Below, in pieces: positions 7,546-15,250 of a stretch of DNA of 64,000 nt; position 1 is the stretch's first letter, and each line of letters begins with the position of its first letter. Under the pieces are notes generated by a model. The model was given only the letters and a program-made list of their open reading frames with translations. It was not told where the DNA came from and did not search any database. This DNA is from Nitratireductor soli (GTDB lineage: Bacteria; Pseudomonadota; Alphaproteobacteria; Rhizobiales; Rhizobiaceae): assembly GCF_001050155.1 (NCBI RefSeq), contig NZ_LFVY01000016.1, positions 1 to 64,000 on the forward strand, given 5' to 3'. The position numbers and the translations under genes were made by a program.

Positions 7546-8469
7546 CTACTGAACCGGACTGGTGATCTCCCCAATCTCCGCGATCGCTGCCGTCATGACA
7601 TCCCCACGCTTGAGGAAAATGCCGCGCCCCATGCCGACGCCGGTGGGCGTGCCGGTCGCGATCACGTCGCCGGGCTTGAGCGTCAGGATCGTCGAGAGAT
7701 AGGCGATCTGTTCGTTGACCTTCCAGATCATCTCCTCGGCGGTGCCCTGCTGCATCACGGTGCCGTTGACGGTTAGGCTGAGGCTGACCTTTTGCGGATC
7801 GGGTATCTGCGAGGCCGGCACGAGCCATGGGCCGAAGGGCGCGAAGCTGTCGTGACACTTGCCCTGGAACCAATCGAACTTGAACGGATAGTCGCTGCGC
7901 ACATTCATGTCGCGCGCCGTCACGTCGTTGACCACCGTGTAGGCGGCGACATGGCTCAGCGCATCGGCCACGGATACGTGGCGCGCCCGCTTGCCGATGA
8001 CGGCCGCAAGCTCCACCTCCCAGTCAAGCTGGCTGGTCGCGTCGGGCATCACGACAGGCTGGCCCGGACCGACAACGCAGTCCTCCAGCTTCAGGAACAT
8101 ATAGGGCTTGCTGACCGCCTTGGCGGCGAGCACCGTGCCCATCTCGTCCGCGTGGTCGACGAAGTTCGAAGCGGCGCAGAAGATCCGGCCCGGACGGAAC
8201 GGCGCGGAAAGCTGCACCGCGTCTGGAAGCGCGCGCACCTTGCCGGCGGCTGCCGCCGCGCGGATCCCGCCGGCCACCGCATCCCAATCGCTCCGGTCGG
8301 CACAGAGGTTCTCAAGGAACTGAGCCGCCTCGCCGTTCGACCAGTTTCCGCGCGGGACGTGGATTCCCGCCTCGCGCAGCGCTTTAGCATCGTAGATCGC
8401 TCCGTCGCAAATCACTGCCGGGACTTCCCGGCTATCCGATGCGTATGTGCCGAAGGCGATGGCTGGCAT
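7546..8469 (-). CDS. Fumarylacetoacetate hydrolase (FAH)-family enzyme
   Basis: A 307-residue FAH-fold protein. The divalent-metal ligands lie in QLDWEVELAAVIGKRARHV and in the preceding MFLKLEDCVVGPG; the conserved TPTGVGMG lies near the C-terminus. Members cleave acylpyruvates, decarboxylate oxalocrotonate or dehydrate keto-acids at the end of aromatic and sugar-acid pathways. The start at 8469 is chosen from a GAGGAGAACTCTC ribosome site; upstream in-frame codons lack one. A putative operator repeat lies 36 nt upstream (8505-8514). It is second in the operon after the GST gene, the usual pairing of a maleylpyruvate isomerase-like GST with a fumarylpyruvate hydrolase. Confidence 0.9.
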   Translation of the reverse strand: MPAIAFGTYASDSREVPAVICDGAIYDAKALREAGIHVPRGNWSNGEAAQFLENLCADRSDWDAVAGGIRAAAAAGKVRALPDAVQLSAPFRPGRIFCAASNFVDHADEMGTVLAAKAVSKPYMFLKLEDCVVGPGQPVVMPDATSQLDWEVELAAVIGKRARHVSVADALSHVAAYTVVNDVTARDMNVRSDYPFKFDWFQGKCHDSFAPFGPWLVPASQIPDPQKVSLSLTVNGTVMQQGTAEEMIWKVNEQIAYLSTILTLKPGDVIATGTPTGVGMGRGIFLKRGDVMTAAIAEIGEITSPVQ

Positions 8470-8504
8470 GAGAGTTCTCCTCACTCATTCTCGAATTCAT
8501 CTAT

Positions 8505-8534
8505 GCGTACAATAATCAAATTTTGTGTGCAATA
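8505..8534. promoter_or_regulatory. Candidate GntR operator copies TGCGTACAATA / TGTGTGCAATA
   Basis: TGCGTACAATA occurs at 8504-8514 in the GST-FAH gap, and a 9/11 match (TGTGTGCAATA) follows at 8524-8534. The identical 11-mer recurs at 9353-9363 upstream of the GST gene. The core GTAC-AA resembles FadR/VanR-type half sites. Regulation by the adjacent divergent GntR protein is inference. Confidence 0.4.
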
Positions 8535-8559
8535 TCTTTTTTGTGTATGCCGAAATTTG

Positions 8560-9336
8560 TTACCCGAGCGCCTCGGCCACGAGTCCGCGCACGAATGCCG
8601 GATTGACCGGCGACGGCTTTCCAGCCTCCCCCGGCGCACGCGCAAGCATGAACGACGGCCTTTGCGCCACACGGCACGACCAGGCGCGGGCGTGAGGATA
8701 TCGCTCCCAAAGACCGCTGAGTGCGAGCATCTCCAATCGCTCGACCATCGCCGCCATGGCGATGTCGGCGAGCGAGAACGCGCCTCCGACGAGCCAATCC
8801 CTTCCGGCGACAGCCTGGTCGATGCGGGACATCGTGAGGTCGAGACTTCGGATGGCGGAGATGACTGCCATGCCATCGAACGGCGCCAATACCGCCGCCC
8901 TGTATGCTGCCGCCCGCTCCGGCCTCGGATGGCGGGAAAGCCTGTTTTCCAGTGCTTCCGCCGACAATCCGGCCAGGAGCGGCTTGATGTAGAGATTGAA
9001 GGTCGGCGGCCTGATCGCCGGGTGAACCACGGTATCCTCATGATGGCACCACCACCGCATCCGTGCGCGAGCGAACGCATCACCCGGCTGCAGCCGCGAT
9101 GAGTTGAAGGCCTCGTCCAGATAGGCGTTAATGGTCGAAGATTCGGTAAGAACACCCTCCTCCACCTCGAGCGCCGGCACGAGCCCGTCCGGATTGACGG
9201 CGAGATACCTCGGCTCCAGATGATCGAAATCGGTGAGGCTGAGGGCGCGGCCGTCCCACGGGATTCCGATCTCCGCAAGGCACATGCGCACCTTGAACGA
9301 TTGAAGCGAATCCCAAGCATGATGGAGAACGACCAT
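8560..9336 (-). CDS. Glutathione S-transferase family protein
   Basis: A 258-residue two-domain GST. The thioredoxin-like N-domain opens with VLHHAWDSLQSFKVRMCLAE, holding the Ser/Cys-x-x-Ser helix start, followed by the glutathione-binding NPDGLVPALE and LTESSTINAYLDE (about residues 55-80). An all-alpha C-domain follows. The start at 9336 has GGGAGGTGCTG before the ATG. As first gene of the catabolic operon and neighbour of the FAH hydrolase it may act as a glutathione-dependent isomerase (maleylpyruvate isomerase type) or in reductive removal of a substituent. A general detoxification role remains possible. Confidence 0.85.
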   Translation of the reverse strand: MVVLHHAWDSLQSFKVRMCLAEIGIPWDGRALSLTDFDHLEPRYLAVNPDGLVPALEVEEGVLTESSTINAYLDEAFNSSRLQPGDAFARARMRWWCHHEDTVVHPAIRPPTFNLYIKPLLAGLSAEALENRLSRHPRPERAAAYRAAVLAPFDGMAVISAIRSLDLTMSRIDQAVAGRDWLVGGAFSLADIAMAAMVERLEMLALSGLWERYPHARAWSCRVAQRPSFMLARAPGEAGKPSPVNPAFVRGLVAEALG

Positions 9337-9352
9337 CAGCACCTCCCATTTT

Positions 9353-9419
9353 TGCGTACAATACCTGTATAATGTCGACATTTATGACTGGAAGCGCAAG
9401 GGACATGTTGCTAATGTCC
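9353..9419. promoter_or_regulatory. Divergent control region of the GST operon and gntR
   Basis: Three elements are visible in the 142-bp gap between the divergent genes. TGCGTACAATA (9353-9363) repeats the element at 8504-8514. A TATAAT box lies at 9368-9373 on the plus strand. A perfect dyad GGACAT-N7-ATGTCC spans 9401-9419. A GntR dimer could bind either the repeat or the dyad to control both directions. Confidence 0.45.
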
Positions 9420-9478
9420 GGCAGATTGTGATTACGCGACCGCGTTCAATCGGTCGCTATCGTAACGAGCGGGAACCC

Positions 9479-10162
9479 ATGGCGAGCAGCACACTGAGCC
9501 GGAAGATAGCCAACACCCTGTCGGAGGAAATCCTGAAGGGTGATTTGATGCCGGGAGACCGGTTGGACGAGCAGTCGCTCGCCGACCGCTTCGAGGTCTC
9601 GCGCAGCCCCATCCGCGATGCCCTGCGCGAACTCGCCTCGACCCGGCTCATCGAGCATCAGCCGCGGCGCGGTTTCGCCGTGGCGATGATCGATACGACG
9701 ACGCTGCGGAATTTATACGAGGCCTTGGGCGAACTCGAGGGGCTTTGCGCCAGATACTGTGCTCTGCGCGCGGATGCAGTGCAGCGCGAACACATTCGCA
9801 TGCTCCATGCCCAGGGCCTGGAAGCGATCAGGCTCCATGACATGACCGCCTATGCAGAGGCCAATCACGCCCTGCATCGGGCAATCTACGACGCGTGCCA
9901 CAACGATGCGTTGCGGGACATTACGCTCGATGTCCGCAACCGGCTCTCCATGTTCCATGCCCGGTTCCTGTTCTCCGAAGGCCGGGTCGCACAATCGCGG
10001 GACGAGCACCAGGAAGTCGTCGACTGCATCCTGAGGAACGATGGCGATGGCGCCAGCGAAGCGATGAAGAAGCATGTGGCGAAAACGGCCCTGAACATCA
10101 TATCGCACATAATGCCCGACAACAGAAAACCGATGGCGCCGGCCGCTTCCGACGATGGCTGA
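9479..10162 (+). CDS. GntR-family transcriptional regulator (FCD subfamily)
   Basis: A 227-residue repressor. The N-terminal winged helix (about residues 5-70) shows EEILKGDLMPGDRLDEQSLA, RFEVSRSPIRDALRELAS and LIEHQPRRGFAV, the standard GntR signature. The C-terminal part is the all-helical FCD ligand domain with HALHRAIYDACHN and a late DEHQEVVDCIL, carrying the Asp/His metal or carboxylate ligands. I choose ATG 9479 (MASSTLSRK); the in-frame codon at 9428 is less likely. It is divergent from the GST-led operon and is the obvious local regulator, with an organic-acid intermediate as inducer. Confidence 0.9.
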   Translation: MASSTLSRKIANTLSEEILKGDLMPGDRLDEQSLADRFEVSRSPIRDALRELASTRLIEHQPRRGFAVAMIDTTTLRNLYEALGELEGLCARYCALRADAVQREHIRMLHAQGLEAIRLHDMTAYAEANHALHRAIYDACHNDALRDITLDVRNRLSMFHARFLFSEGRVAQSRDEHQEVVDCILRNDGDGASEAMKKHVAKTALNIISHIMPDNRKPMAPAASDDG

Positions 10163-10179
10163 AACCTGTGACCTGCGGG

Positions 10180-10479
10180 GTGGGATGATGGCGTTGGCCT
10201 GGTGCCGATCCAACACATTCACCGGCAATACCGACAGCATCCGCCGGCAGCATGATGCCCTGGCCGGTGCCGCATAGGGTGATGCCGAATCGGCAATCGC
10301 CCGAGGCGACGAGCCGCGCCGCCGCTTCGCCGTGCTTAGGATGGTGTGTGTTCTTCGGCGGCGGCGGTCCGAATGTCGACCACCACCCAGCCATACGCCG
10401 TGATACAAGCGGCAATGGTCTGTCGGAGCTGAATGGCGGTGTGGTCGCTGGAGAGGACGATCCGGTTGCTGGCTGTCAT
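10180..10479 (-). pseudogene. Decayed RpiB/LacA/LacB-type sugar-phosphate isomerase
   Basis: From an ATG at 10479 the minus strand reads RIVLSSDHTAIQLRQTIAA then YGWVVVDIR, the N-terminus of an RpiB/LacA-type isomerase, and stops at 10336-10338. The next frame continues KHGEAAARLVASGDCRFGI and TLCGTGQGIMLPADAVGIAG, the active-site Cys/Gly region of the family. A third frame contains VLDRHQANAI, matching the later RQHNDAN segment. At least two frameshifts and loss of the C-terminus make it a pseudogene. Its closest functional parallels are isomerases in erythritol or other polyol pathways. It lies between the GntR gene and the aldolase of the IclR locus, so a polyol pathway may once have been complete here. 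Confidence 0.7.
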
Positions 10480-10615
10480 GGACACGTCGTCCCGGTTCCC
10501 AAAGCAATCTAGGGTCAGGACCTACTAATTCGGAATTCATGGAGCAAGGGCAGGTACGGCCGGCAAATCCCACCGTCGGACAACACTGCACGATGTCCTG
10601 ACTGATCGAACGATG

Positions 10616-11545
10616 TCAGGCTTCGGCAATTCTTGCGCGAAAACACTCGGTGCCGCGCTCGATGTGATCGAGCAGATCTGCCGCGGCCCAGTGGCGTTCG
10701 AGGGGGTCGTAGTCCACCACCCGCGAATGGGCGCCTGCAAACGTTCCAAGCCGCATATGCCAGAGCTTGGCGAGCTTGGGGTAGCCCATGCCTTCCGCCA
10801 TGCCAGCAAGGGCCAGGAAGACCGCCAGATCCCGCACCAGTTCGGTGTCCTCGTCCCTATGGTCGTAAAGCCAGGCATAAAGGTCGGGATGGAAGTTGCC
10901 GAACACCCCGCCGAAGCCGCGCGAGCCCGCGCGCATGGCTGCAAGCGCGATCGCCGCGTTGGCGTTGACGATCGCGAAGGGCGTTCCCGCCGTCATCGCG
11001 GCGCGGCGAGCAACCGTCTGCAGGTCGCAACTGACATCCTTCAGCACGGCGAAGCGGCCAGTATCGATGCACAGCTTGAGTTCGTCGTCGCTGAGAAGGC
11101 GGCGATAGGGCGCGGGGCATTCGTAGAGCCCGAGCGGAAGGTCGGCTGGCAATGCCCGCATGATGCTTTCGAGCGCATGCCGGAAAGCCGCGAAGCCGGC
11201 ATTTTGCGGGTCCAGCCGATTGGTGACCAGGACCAGCGCATCGACGCCGGTTTCGCCCATGGCCTTCAGTTCGGTCAGCTGATCCTCGAGCGCTTCGCAG
11301 ATGTGCCCCGAAGCGATGACGGGCAGCCGCCCCCGTGCGAATTCAAGCGTGCGGCGCGCCAGGAAAACACGCTCGTCCAGGCTGAGCCTCTGCATCTCGC
11401 TCGACTGGCACACGGCGAACAATGTCTGCGCGCCGCCTTCGACATACCAGTCGATCAGCCGCGCGAGCCCATCCTCGTCGATGCGATCAGCCGGTGTGAA
11501 CGGCGTGAGCATCACCGGCACGAGGCCGTCAATCCTGATCTTCAT
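10616..11545 (-). CDS. DapA-family pyruvate-dependent aldolase/dehydratase
   Basis: A 309-residue TIM-barrel enzyme with the Schiff-base Lys in FAVLKDVSCD and the catalytic Tyr in LGLYECPAPYRR. The N-terminal GLVPVMLTPF and LFAVCQSSEMQRLSLDER replace the usual GTTGE motif by CQSSE, a deviation seen in catabolic rather than lysine-biosynthetic members. The start at 11545 (MKIRIDG) is preferred over an upstream ATG at 11569. It is divergent from the FG-GAP gene, and the shared 88-bp gap holds a perfect IclR-type palindrome. It is therefore the left arm of the IclR-controlled locus. The substrate is unknown. Confidence 0.85.
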   Translation of the reverse strand: MKIRIDGLVPVMLTPFTPADRIDEDGLARLIDWYVEGGAQTLFAVCQSSEMQRLSLDERVFLARRTLEFARGRLPVIASGHICEALEDQLTELKAMGETGVDALVLVTNRLDPQNAGFAAFRHALESIMRALPADLPLGLYECPAPYRRLLSDDELKLCIDTGRFAVLKDVSCDLQTVARRAAMTAGTPFAIVNANAAIALAAMRAGSRGFGGVFGNFHPDLYAWLYDHRDEDTELVRDLAVFLALAGMAEGMGYPKLAKLWHMRLGTFAGAHSRVVDYDPLERHWAAADLLDHIERGTECFRARIAEA

Positions 11546-11594
11546 TTCGCGTCCATCTGCAGGTTTCATTTGCCACGCTATATGATACGAAGTG

Positions 11595-11613
11595 AAATTG
11601 GAATAGGATTCCA
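11595..11613. promoter_or_regulatory. IclR operator copy A (AAATTGGAATAGGATTCCA)
   Basis: The 15-bp core TGGAAT-AGG-ATTCCA (11599-11613) is a perfect palindrome. The full 19-mer is repeated exactly at 20572-20590, upstream of the IclR gene. It lies between the divergent aldolase and FG-GAP genes, 6 nt before the FG-GAP ribosome site. The exact long match 9 kb away makes chance unlikely. Confidence 0.8.
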
Positions 11614-11632
11614 AAAATGGAGGAGCAGCATC

Positions 11633-13603
11633 TTGAGCGTGACCCGGTGGGAGGATGACGCGTCGGTCTGGACCGGCCCGTCCTATGTGGATCGGGCAAT
11701 CGCCTATCATCCCGATGTCCGGTCAGCCCCGGTGGCCGGCCGTATCATCACCTGCGTCGACGTGGTCGACTGGGACGGCGACGGCGGACGCGATCTTCTT
11801 CTGTCGAGCTGGGATACCTGCTACGAGGGCCGCGTCTTTCTCTATCCCCAGATCGGGACGAAACCGGACGGCACGCCGATCCTCGGCCGCGAACGGATCA
11901 TCGAGGGTGTGCGCGGCTACGTCACCGCCGTGCGCGACGGTGACCGCTTCCATCTCCTCTCGGTCTCGCGGATGCGCCGGCAGATCTACCTGTTCCCCAA
12001 TATCGGCACCGCGAGCGAACCGTGCTTCGGCGAACCGGTCGTGCTCGACCTCGAAGCCGACTGGGTCAAAGGCAACGAATATTTCCACATGGCCCGCTTC
12101 GACGACATCGACGGCGACGGTGTTCCCGAGCTCGTCGTGGGCACCGATTCATGGGATGATTACTGGCCGAACGGCCTGGAATGGAACGATGCCGGCTATC
12201 GCGCCTACGATGCGGCGGGCCGCTGGCTGGGCGGGCCGCTGCGCGGTTTCCTGTATGCCTTCAAGAACACGGGAACGCTGAGCGCGCCGGTGCTCGGCCG
12301 CGGAAGAACGATCCTCGGGGGTGAGACCCCGCTCGAGGTTTACGGCCAGTGCGCGCCCGCCTTCGGAGACTTTACCGGTGACGGGAAGAATGCCGTGGTG
12401 TGCGGCGAGTTCTGGAACATCCTTCACTTCGCCCGTCAGACGGCACCCTTCGCCTTCGAACAGCCGACGCTGGTTGCCGATGCTTCGGGCGATCCCGTGC
12501 TGCTGGACCAGTGCATCCACCTGCCCTGCGCCGTCGACTGGGACGGCGACGGACGGCTCGACATCCTGGTCGGCGCCGAAGACGGCTATGTGACATTCCT
12601 CCGCAACACCGGAACCGGCCCTGACGGACGACCGGCCTTTGAGAAGATCGGGCGCGTCGAGGGCGCCGAGCCGGCCATCCATGCCGGCGTCCTGCCCTCG
12701 CCCACCGCCCATGATTTTTCCGGCAACGGCCTGCCGGACCTCGTCGTCGGCAACAGCACCGGCGAGCTCCTTTTCTACGAAAATCTCGGCCCGCGCGAGG
12801 CTCCGGGGCTCGCCCGCGAGGTCATGATCGAGGCGGACGGGAAACCGGTGCGCATCGCCGCCGGCCTGACCGGCTCGATCCAGGGGCCGTCGGAAAAGAT
12901 GTTCGGCTATTCCTGCCCCACCATTGCCGATTGGGACGGCGACGGTCTGCCCGACCTTCTTGTCAGCGACGTCAACGGCCACCACAGCTTCTACCGCAAC
13001 GCCGGCGGAACGGTGCCGCCACGTTTCGAAGCGCCGCGCCCGCTGACATGGCAGGGCAAGCCGCTGAAGACGGTCTGGCGGGTGCGGCCGGCCGTGGTCG
13101 ACTGGCTGGGCGACGGTCAGCTTCACTATCTCGCGCTCGACGAGGACGGCGTGTTGTCGGATTTTCGCCGTGCCTGCGACACCGAACTTGCCGACAAGCG
13201 GCACCTGCGGTGGGAGGACGGGTCGGAAATGCGCTTCACGCAGGATGTCGGCGGCGGACGCGGACGGGTAAAACTGTGCGCCGTCGACTGGACCGGCGAC
13301 GGCCGGATCGACCTCGTTATCGGCACGCATGCGCGCGCGTCAGTGCCTCCCGGGCCGATCGGCCAACCGCGCAACACGACCGGACAGGCCGGCATCTTCC
13401 TGCTTGAGAATATCGGCTCCAATGCCGCGCCCGTCTTCGCCTTCCCGAAGGCGTTCAGGTTTCGAGGCGAAACGATCCGCATGGCCATGCACGTCGCCTC
13501 GCCCGAAGCCGTCGATTGGAGTGGAAGCGGCAAGCTCGGCCTGGTGGTCGGCGTAGAAGACGGCAGCCTGGTATGGCTGAAGCGAGAGGATCTCTCATGG
13601 TAG
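11633..13603 (+). CDS. Cytosolic FG-GAP/VCBS-repeat beta-propeller protein
   Basis: A 656-residue protein built from about nine FG-GAP/VCBS blades. Each has a calcium-loop-like DWDGDG or D-x-x-G-D/N-G followed by a hydrophobic strand: VVDWDGDGGRDLLL, DIDGDGVPELVVG, DFTGDGKNAVVC, VDWDGDGRLDILVG, DFSGNGLPDLVVG, ADWDGDGLPDLLV, VDWLGDGQLHY, VDWTGDGRIDLVIG and VDWSGSGKLGLVVG. The start is TTG at 11633, placed by GGAGGAG at 11619-11625; longer in-frame sequence overlaps the divergent aldolase and is not coding. No signal peptide or membrane segment is present, which is odd for a family usually secreted or surface-bound. It overlaps the AroE-like gene downstream by 7 nt. Its biochemical role is unknown; a lyase, a scaffold or a sugar-binding enzyme are possibilities. 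Confidence 0.85.
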   Translation: MSVTRWEDDASVWTGPSYVDRAIAYHPDVRSAPVAGRIITCVDVVDWDGDGGRDLLLSSWDTCYEGRVFLYPQIGTKPDGTPILGRERIIEGVRGYVTAVRDGDRFHLLSVSRMRRQIYLFPNIGTASEPCFGEPVVLDLEADWVKGNEYFHMARFDDIDGDGVPELVVGTDSWDDYWPNGLEWNDAGYRAYDAAGRWLGGPLRGFLYAFKNTGTLSAPVLGRGRTILGGETPLEVYGQCAPAFGDFTGDGKNAVVCGEFWNILHFARQTAPFAFEQPTLVADASGDPVLLDQCIHLPCAVDWDGDGRLDILVGAEDGYVTFLRNTGTGPDGRPAFEKIGRVEGAEPAIHAGVLPSPTAHDFSGNGLPDLVVGNSTGELLFYENLGPREAPGLAREVMIEADGKPVRIAAGLTGSIQGPSEKMFGYSCPTIADWDGDGLPDLLVSDVNGHHSFYRNAGGTVPPRFEAPRPLTWQGKPLKTVWRVRPAVVDWLGDGQLHYLALDEDGVLSDFRRACDTELADKRHLRWEDGSEMRFTQDVGGGRGRVKLCAVDWTGDGRIDLVIGTHARASVPPGPIGQPRNTTGQAGIFLLENIGSNAAPVFAFPKAFRFRGETIRMAMHVASPEAVDWSGSGKLGLVVGVEDGSLVWLKREDLSW

Positions 13604-14415
13604 CCTCCCCCATAGCAGTGGACGGTTCGACACGGATCATGGGCGTCATCGGCGATCCCATTGTGCAAGTGATGACGCCGCAGACGATCAATCCGATCTT
13701 CGCGGCGCGCGGCGCCAACATTGTGTGCGTACCGTTGCACATAGGCGCCCGTGAGCTCGACACCGCCTGGGCTGGTCTCAAGGCAATCAGGAACCTGATT
13801 GGTTTCGGCATTACCCTGCCGCACAAACAGGCAGCGTTGAGGCTTTGCGATAGCCTTGACCCGCTTGCCAAGCAGGTCGGAGCGGTCAATGTCGTGCGGC
13901 GCGAGGCCGACGGTTCGTTCAGAGGCTACCAGTTCGACGGCAAGGGCTTCGTTCGCGGGTTGAAAGGACAAGGCCACGCGCTCTCCGGCCGCCACTGCCT
14001 CATGGTCGGCGCCGGCGGTGCCGCGATCGCGATCGCCTTCGCCCTCGCCGAGGAAGGCGCAGCATCGCTGAGCATTGCCAACAGGACCCCCGCAAAAGCC
14101 GAGGCGCTTGCCGCAGCCGTGAATCGCGCCGTGGGCAGGTCGTTCGCGCGCTCAGGCACAGCGCAGCCGGAGCCCGGACAGATCATCATCAATGCAACGT
14201 CGCTCGGTCTGTCCGCGAGCGATCCTCTGCCCCTTGCGGCAAACCTCGTCGACGAGACGATGCTGGTCGCGGAGGTGATCGCCAAACCGGAAATCACACC
14301 GCTGCTCGAAGCGGCAGGCGCACGCGGCGCGAGCATCCATTCGGGCATTCACATGATCCGCGGACAGGTTGACCTCATTGCCGCCCATATGGCCGAGCCG
14401 CAGACGGAAACCTGA
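13597..14415 (+). CDS. Shikimate dehydrogenase-like oxidoreductase, paralogue 1
   Basis: A 272-residue AroE-fold protein. The catalytic Lys is in TLPHKQ and the partner Asp in FDGKGF; the nucleotide-binding loop is VGAGGAAIAIAFALAEEG, followed by NRTPAKAE, whose Arg suggests NADP(H). The shikimate carboxylate motif S-x-S-P-x-x-H-N is replaced by Q-V-M-T-P-Q-T-I-N, so Ser-x-Ser becomes Val-x-Thr and His becomes Ile. This argues against housekeeping shikimate synthesis and for another hydroxy-acid or polyol substrate. The start at 13597 overlaps the FG-GAP stop, so translation is coupled. It converges on its paralogue at 14419-15243 with only 3 bp between stop codons. Confidence 0.85.
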   Translation: MVASPIAVDGSTRIMGVIGDPIVQVMTPQTINPIFAARGANIVCVPLHIGARELDTAWAGLKAIRNLIGFGITLPHKQAALRLCDSLDPLAKQVGAVNVVRREADGSFRGYQFDGKGFVRGLKGQGHALSGRHCLMVGAGGAAIAIAFALAEEGAASLSIANRTPAKAEALAAAVNRAVGRSFARSGTAQPEPGQIIINATSLGLSASDPLPLAANLVDETMLVAEVIAKPEITPLLEAAGARGASIHSGIHMIRGQVDLIAAHMAEPQTET

Positions 14416-14418
14416 AGT

Positions 14419-15243
14419 TCACAGCGGCGTTCCCGCCTCCCGCCCGGCCGCGAATCCAGCAATCAGCGCGATCTGCGCCTCAAGCATGTCGCGGCCGTCG
14501 CTCGTCGCGGCACCACGCTGGCGGGCCAGCTTCAACAGTTCCGTGTCGCGCGCCAGCGCCGCGATGTCGGCCACCAGCATGCCCGCCCCGACCCCGCCGA
14601 GGTCGACCGGAAAAGCCTCCGCCGATTTCAATCCTATCGGCGTTGCATTGATCAGTATGTCGATTCCGGCGAGATCGCCGCGGCCCCGCTGCGCGACCGG
14701 ACTGCCCGTGACGCGATTGACCATGCCGACCGTGAAATCCAGTGCTTCCTCGTCAACATCGATAACCGCCAGCCGGGAGATTCCTTCGCCGGCCAGCGTA
14801 TGGGCGATGGCGCGCCCCGCTCCTCCGGCTCCCACGAGCAGCACCGACGCCCCATCGAGACGGTCGCGGTTGCCTGCCAGTCCGCGCACGAAACCCAGTC
14901 CGTCGAACAGCGCTCCATACATGGAACCGTCATCGCGGCGCTGAATCGAATTCACCGCGCCGACAGCGGCCGCAGCCGGCGTCAGTTCGTCGCAAAGTCG
15001 CGCGGCAGAGATCTTGTGCGGGACCGTCACACCGATGCCCGCCACGTTGTCCATTGCCGTGAAGACCCGCCATGCGGGTTCGAAATTCTCGCGGGTCACG
15101 TGGAAGGGGACCGCATAGAGATCGATGCCGCTTGCCGCGAACATCGGGTTGATGAGGGTGGGCGTCTGCACCTGTGCCACCGGGTCGCCGAACACCGCGT
15201 AGATGCGCGAGGCGCCGCCGAGATTCGGAATGGTGTCGCTCAT
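14419..15243 (-). CDS. Shikimate dehydrogenase-like oxidoreductase, paralogue 2
   Basis: A 274-residue AroE-fold protein, clearly related to the converging paralogue. The catalytic Lys is in TVPHKI, the Asp in LFDGLGF, and the dinucleotide loop is VGAGGAGRAIAHTLAGEG. After that strand it has VIDVDEEAL in place of the NRT-type loop, an acidic end that favours NAD(H), so the pair may differ in cofactor. The substrate motif is Q-V-Q-T-P-T-L-I-N, with the same Val-x-Thr change. It is the last gene of the minus-strand arm that starts with iclR, 7 nt after the TIM-barrel gene. Two such enzymes could oxidise and then reduce epimeric hydroxyls of one compound; that is inference. Confidence 0.85.
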   Translation of the reverse strand: MSDTIPNLGGASRIYAVFGDPVAQVQTPTLINPMFAASGIDLYAVPFHVTRENFEPAWRVFTAMDNVAGIGVTVPHKISAARLCDELTPAAAAVGAVNSIQRRDDGSMYGALFDGLGFVRGLAGNRDRLDGASVLLVGAGGAGRAIAHTLAGEGISRLAVIDVDEEALDFTVGMVNRVTGSPVAQRGRGDLAGIDILINATPIGLKSAEAFPVDLGGVGAGMLVADIAALARDTELLKLARQRGAATSDGRDMLEAQIALIAGFAAGREAGTPL

Positions 15244-15250
15244 GATGTGG

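Noticed and set aside
10613-11632. A 340-codon in-frame extension upstream of the FG-GAP gene on the plus strand
   Set aside because: It lies antisense to the well supported DapA-family aldolase, lacks any FG-GAP repeat or signal peptide, and the GGAGGAG-TTG start at 11633 explains the gene.
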